A stretch of 64,000 nt of DNA from Sulfurovum sp. GTDB taxonomy: Bacteria > Campylobacterota > Campylobacteria > Campylobacterales > Sulfurovaceae. The DNA lies in assembly GCA_027068435.1 (NCBI GenBank), contig JAMOTA010000058.1:1-64000 (forward strand). Direction: 5' to 3'. Of the stretch, positions 63,781-64,000 are shown piece by piece. Each line of letters begins with the position of its first letter. Position 1 is the stretch's first letter. A model generated the notes under the pieces. It saw only the letters and a program-made list of their open reading frames with translations, was not told where the DNA came from and ran no database searches. The translations under genes were made by a program, and so were the position numbers.

Positions 63781-64000
63781 CTATTTAAACACCCAACTTT
63801 TTAACTTTTCATCCCAAGCTGTAAGATAGTATTTACGGTCTTTTTTTGCAGTTTGGGTGATAAGTGAGTACATAAAAGGGATAGTTTGTAACTCTAGGGT
63901 ATTTTTAGCTTTTACTTTTATTTTACGTATGAATTCGTTTGCATTTGGTAAAGTGAGGAGTGTTTTAGCTCTGTTTTTAGCTCTATTTTTGACTATTTGA
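63781..64000 (-). CDS. 3' end of an unidentified gene running off the right edge
   Basis: On the minus strand an open frame of 72 codons enters at 64000 and ends with TAG at 63783-63781. The visible C-terminus is basic and ends YYLTAWDEKLKSWVFK. A KNRAKNRAK repeat lies at its start. The protein is cytosolic by appearance. I do not recognise a family. Confidence 0.5.
   Translation of the reverse strand, partial: QIVKNRAKNRAKTLLTLPNANEFIRKIKVKAKNTLELQTIPFMYSLITQTAKKDRKYYLTAWDEKLKSWVFK

Noticed and set aside
1-64000. tRNA or rRNA genes
   Set aside because: I looked for T-loop and cloverleaf patterns in the gaps and saw none.

Overview
The window is a stretch of chromosome from a member of the Campylobacterota (Epsilonproteobacteria), most like a Sulfurovum/Sulfurimonas-type free-living organism. 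The DNA is AT-rich and the genes are tightly packed, often overlapping by a few bases. Several gene orders are ones I recognise from Campylobacterota: ferredoxin-ndk-DUF177-rpmF-plsX-fabH, clpS-clpA-aat, rpsF-ssb-rpsR and rplY-pth-lptG. I see no tRNA, rRNA or CRISPR array. The taxonomic call is inference from gene order and protein character.

Layout. 1-3557: a partial gene start, an Omp85-type outer-membrane barrel and RNase R. 3593-8872: a visibly AT-richer insert between rnr and holA. It carries a ParB-like/ABC-ATPase fusion protein, a TOPRIM-like partner and a HpaII-type C5-methyltransferase/endonuclease pair, and is best read as a defence island. 8905-11275: holA, rpsF, ssb, rpsR. 11430-13675: a secreted HExxH metallopeptidase lipoprotein and a small lipoprotein. 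13677-16011: a minus-strand operon (unknown, coaX, hisG, methyltransferase). 16069-16621: relics of a REP-associated transposase and of an amidoligase-like gene. 16654-19873: leuS, then a nucleotidyltransferase/small-protein pair flanked by 26-bp direct repeats. 19977-24114: Sel1 protein, zinc peptidase, dnaX and YmdB-type phosphoesterase. 24171-34297: housekeeping genes for fatty-acid and phospholipid initiation, nucleotide, SAM, isoprenoid and amino-acid synthesis. 34439-40158: a tandem array of OmpA-like protein plus calcium-repeat lipoprotein units. 40356-51444: SPOR-like protein, lptG, pth, rplY, pilT-like, tal, the N-degron genes aat-clpA-clpS, bioD, pyrB and pabB. 51433-54884: a small minus-strand cluster with rhomboid, rsmG, PqqD-like and DsbC-like genes. 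54949-63648: one 2899-codon gene for a giant secreted multidomain protein ending in a gingipain-like (C25) peptidase domain. A partial minus-strand gene runs off the end.

Most notable. (1) The ParB/ATPase + TOPRIM pair looks like an OLD/PARIS-style two-gene defence module with an unusual N-terminal domain; I know no named system with this architecture. (2) I saw no CCGG site in the window, which fits a resident HpaII-type system. (3) dnaX carries an in-frame A AAA AAG heptamer followed by an early -1 stop, the E. coli gamma/tau arrangement. (4) The nucleotidyltransferase cassette is bracketed by a duplicated leuS promoter. (5) Two OmpA copies are identical up to the start codon and then diverge, which suggests gene conversion. 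(6) GTAG-footed hairpins resembling REP elements occur together with a broken REP transposase. All calls come from reading the sequence; no database search was run.
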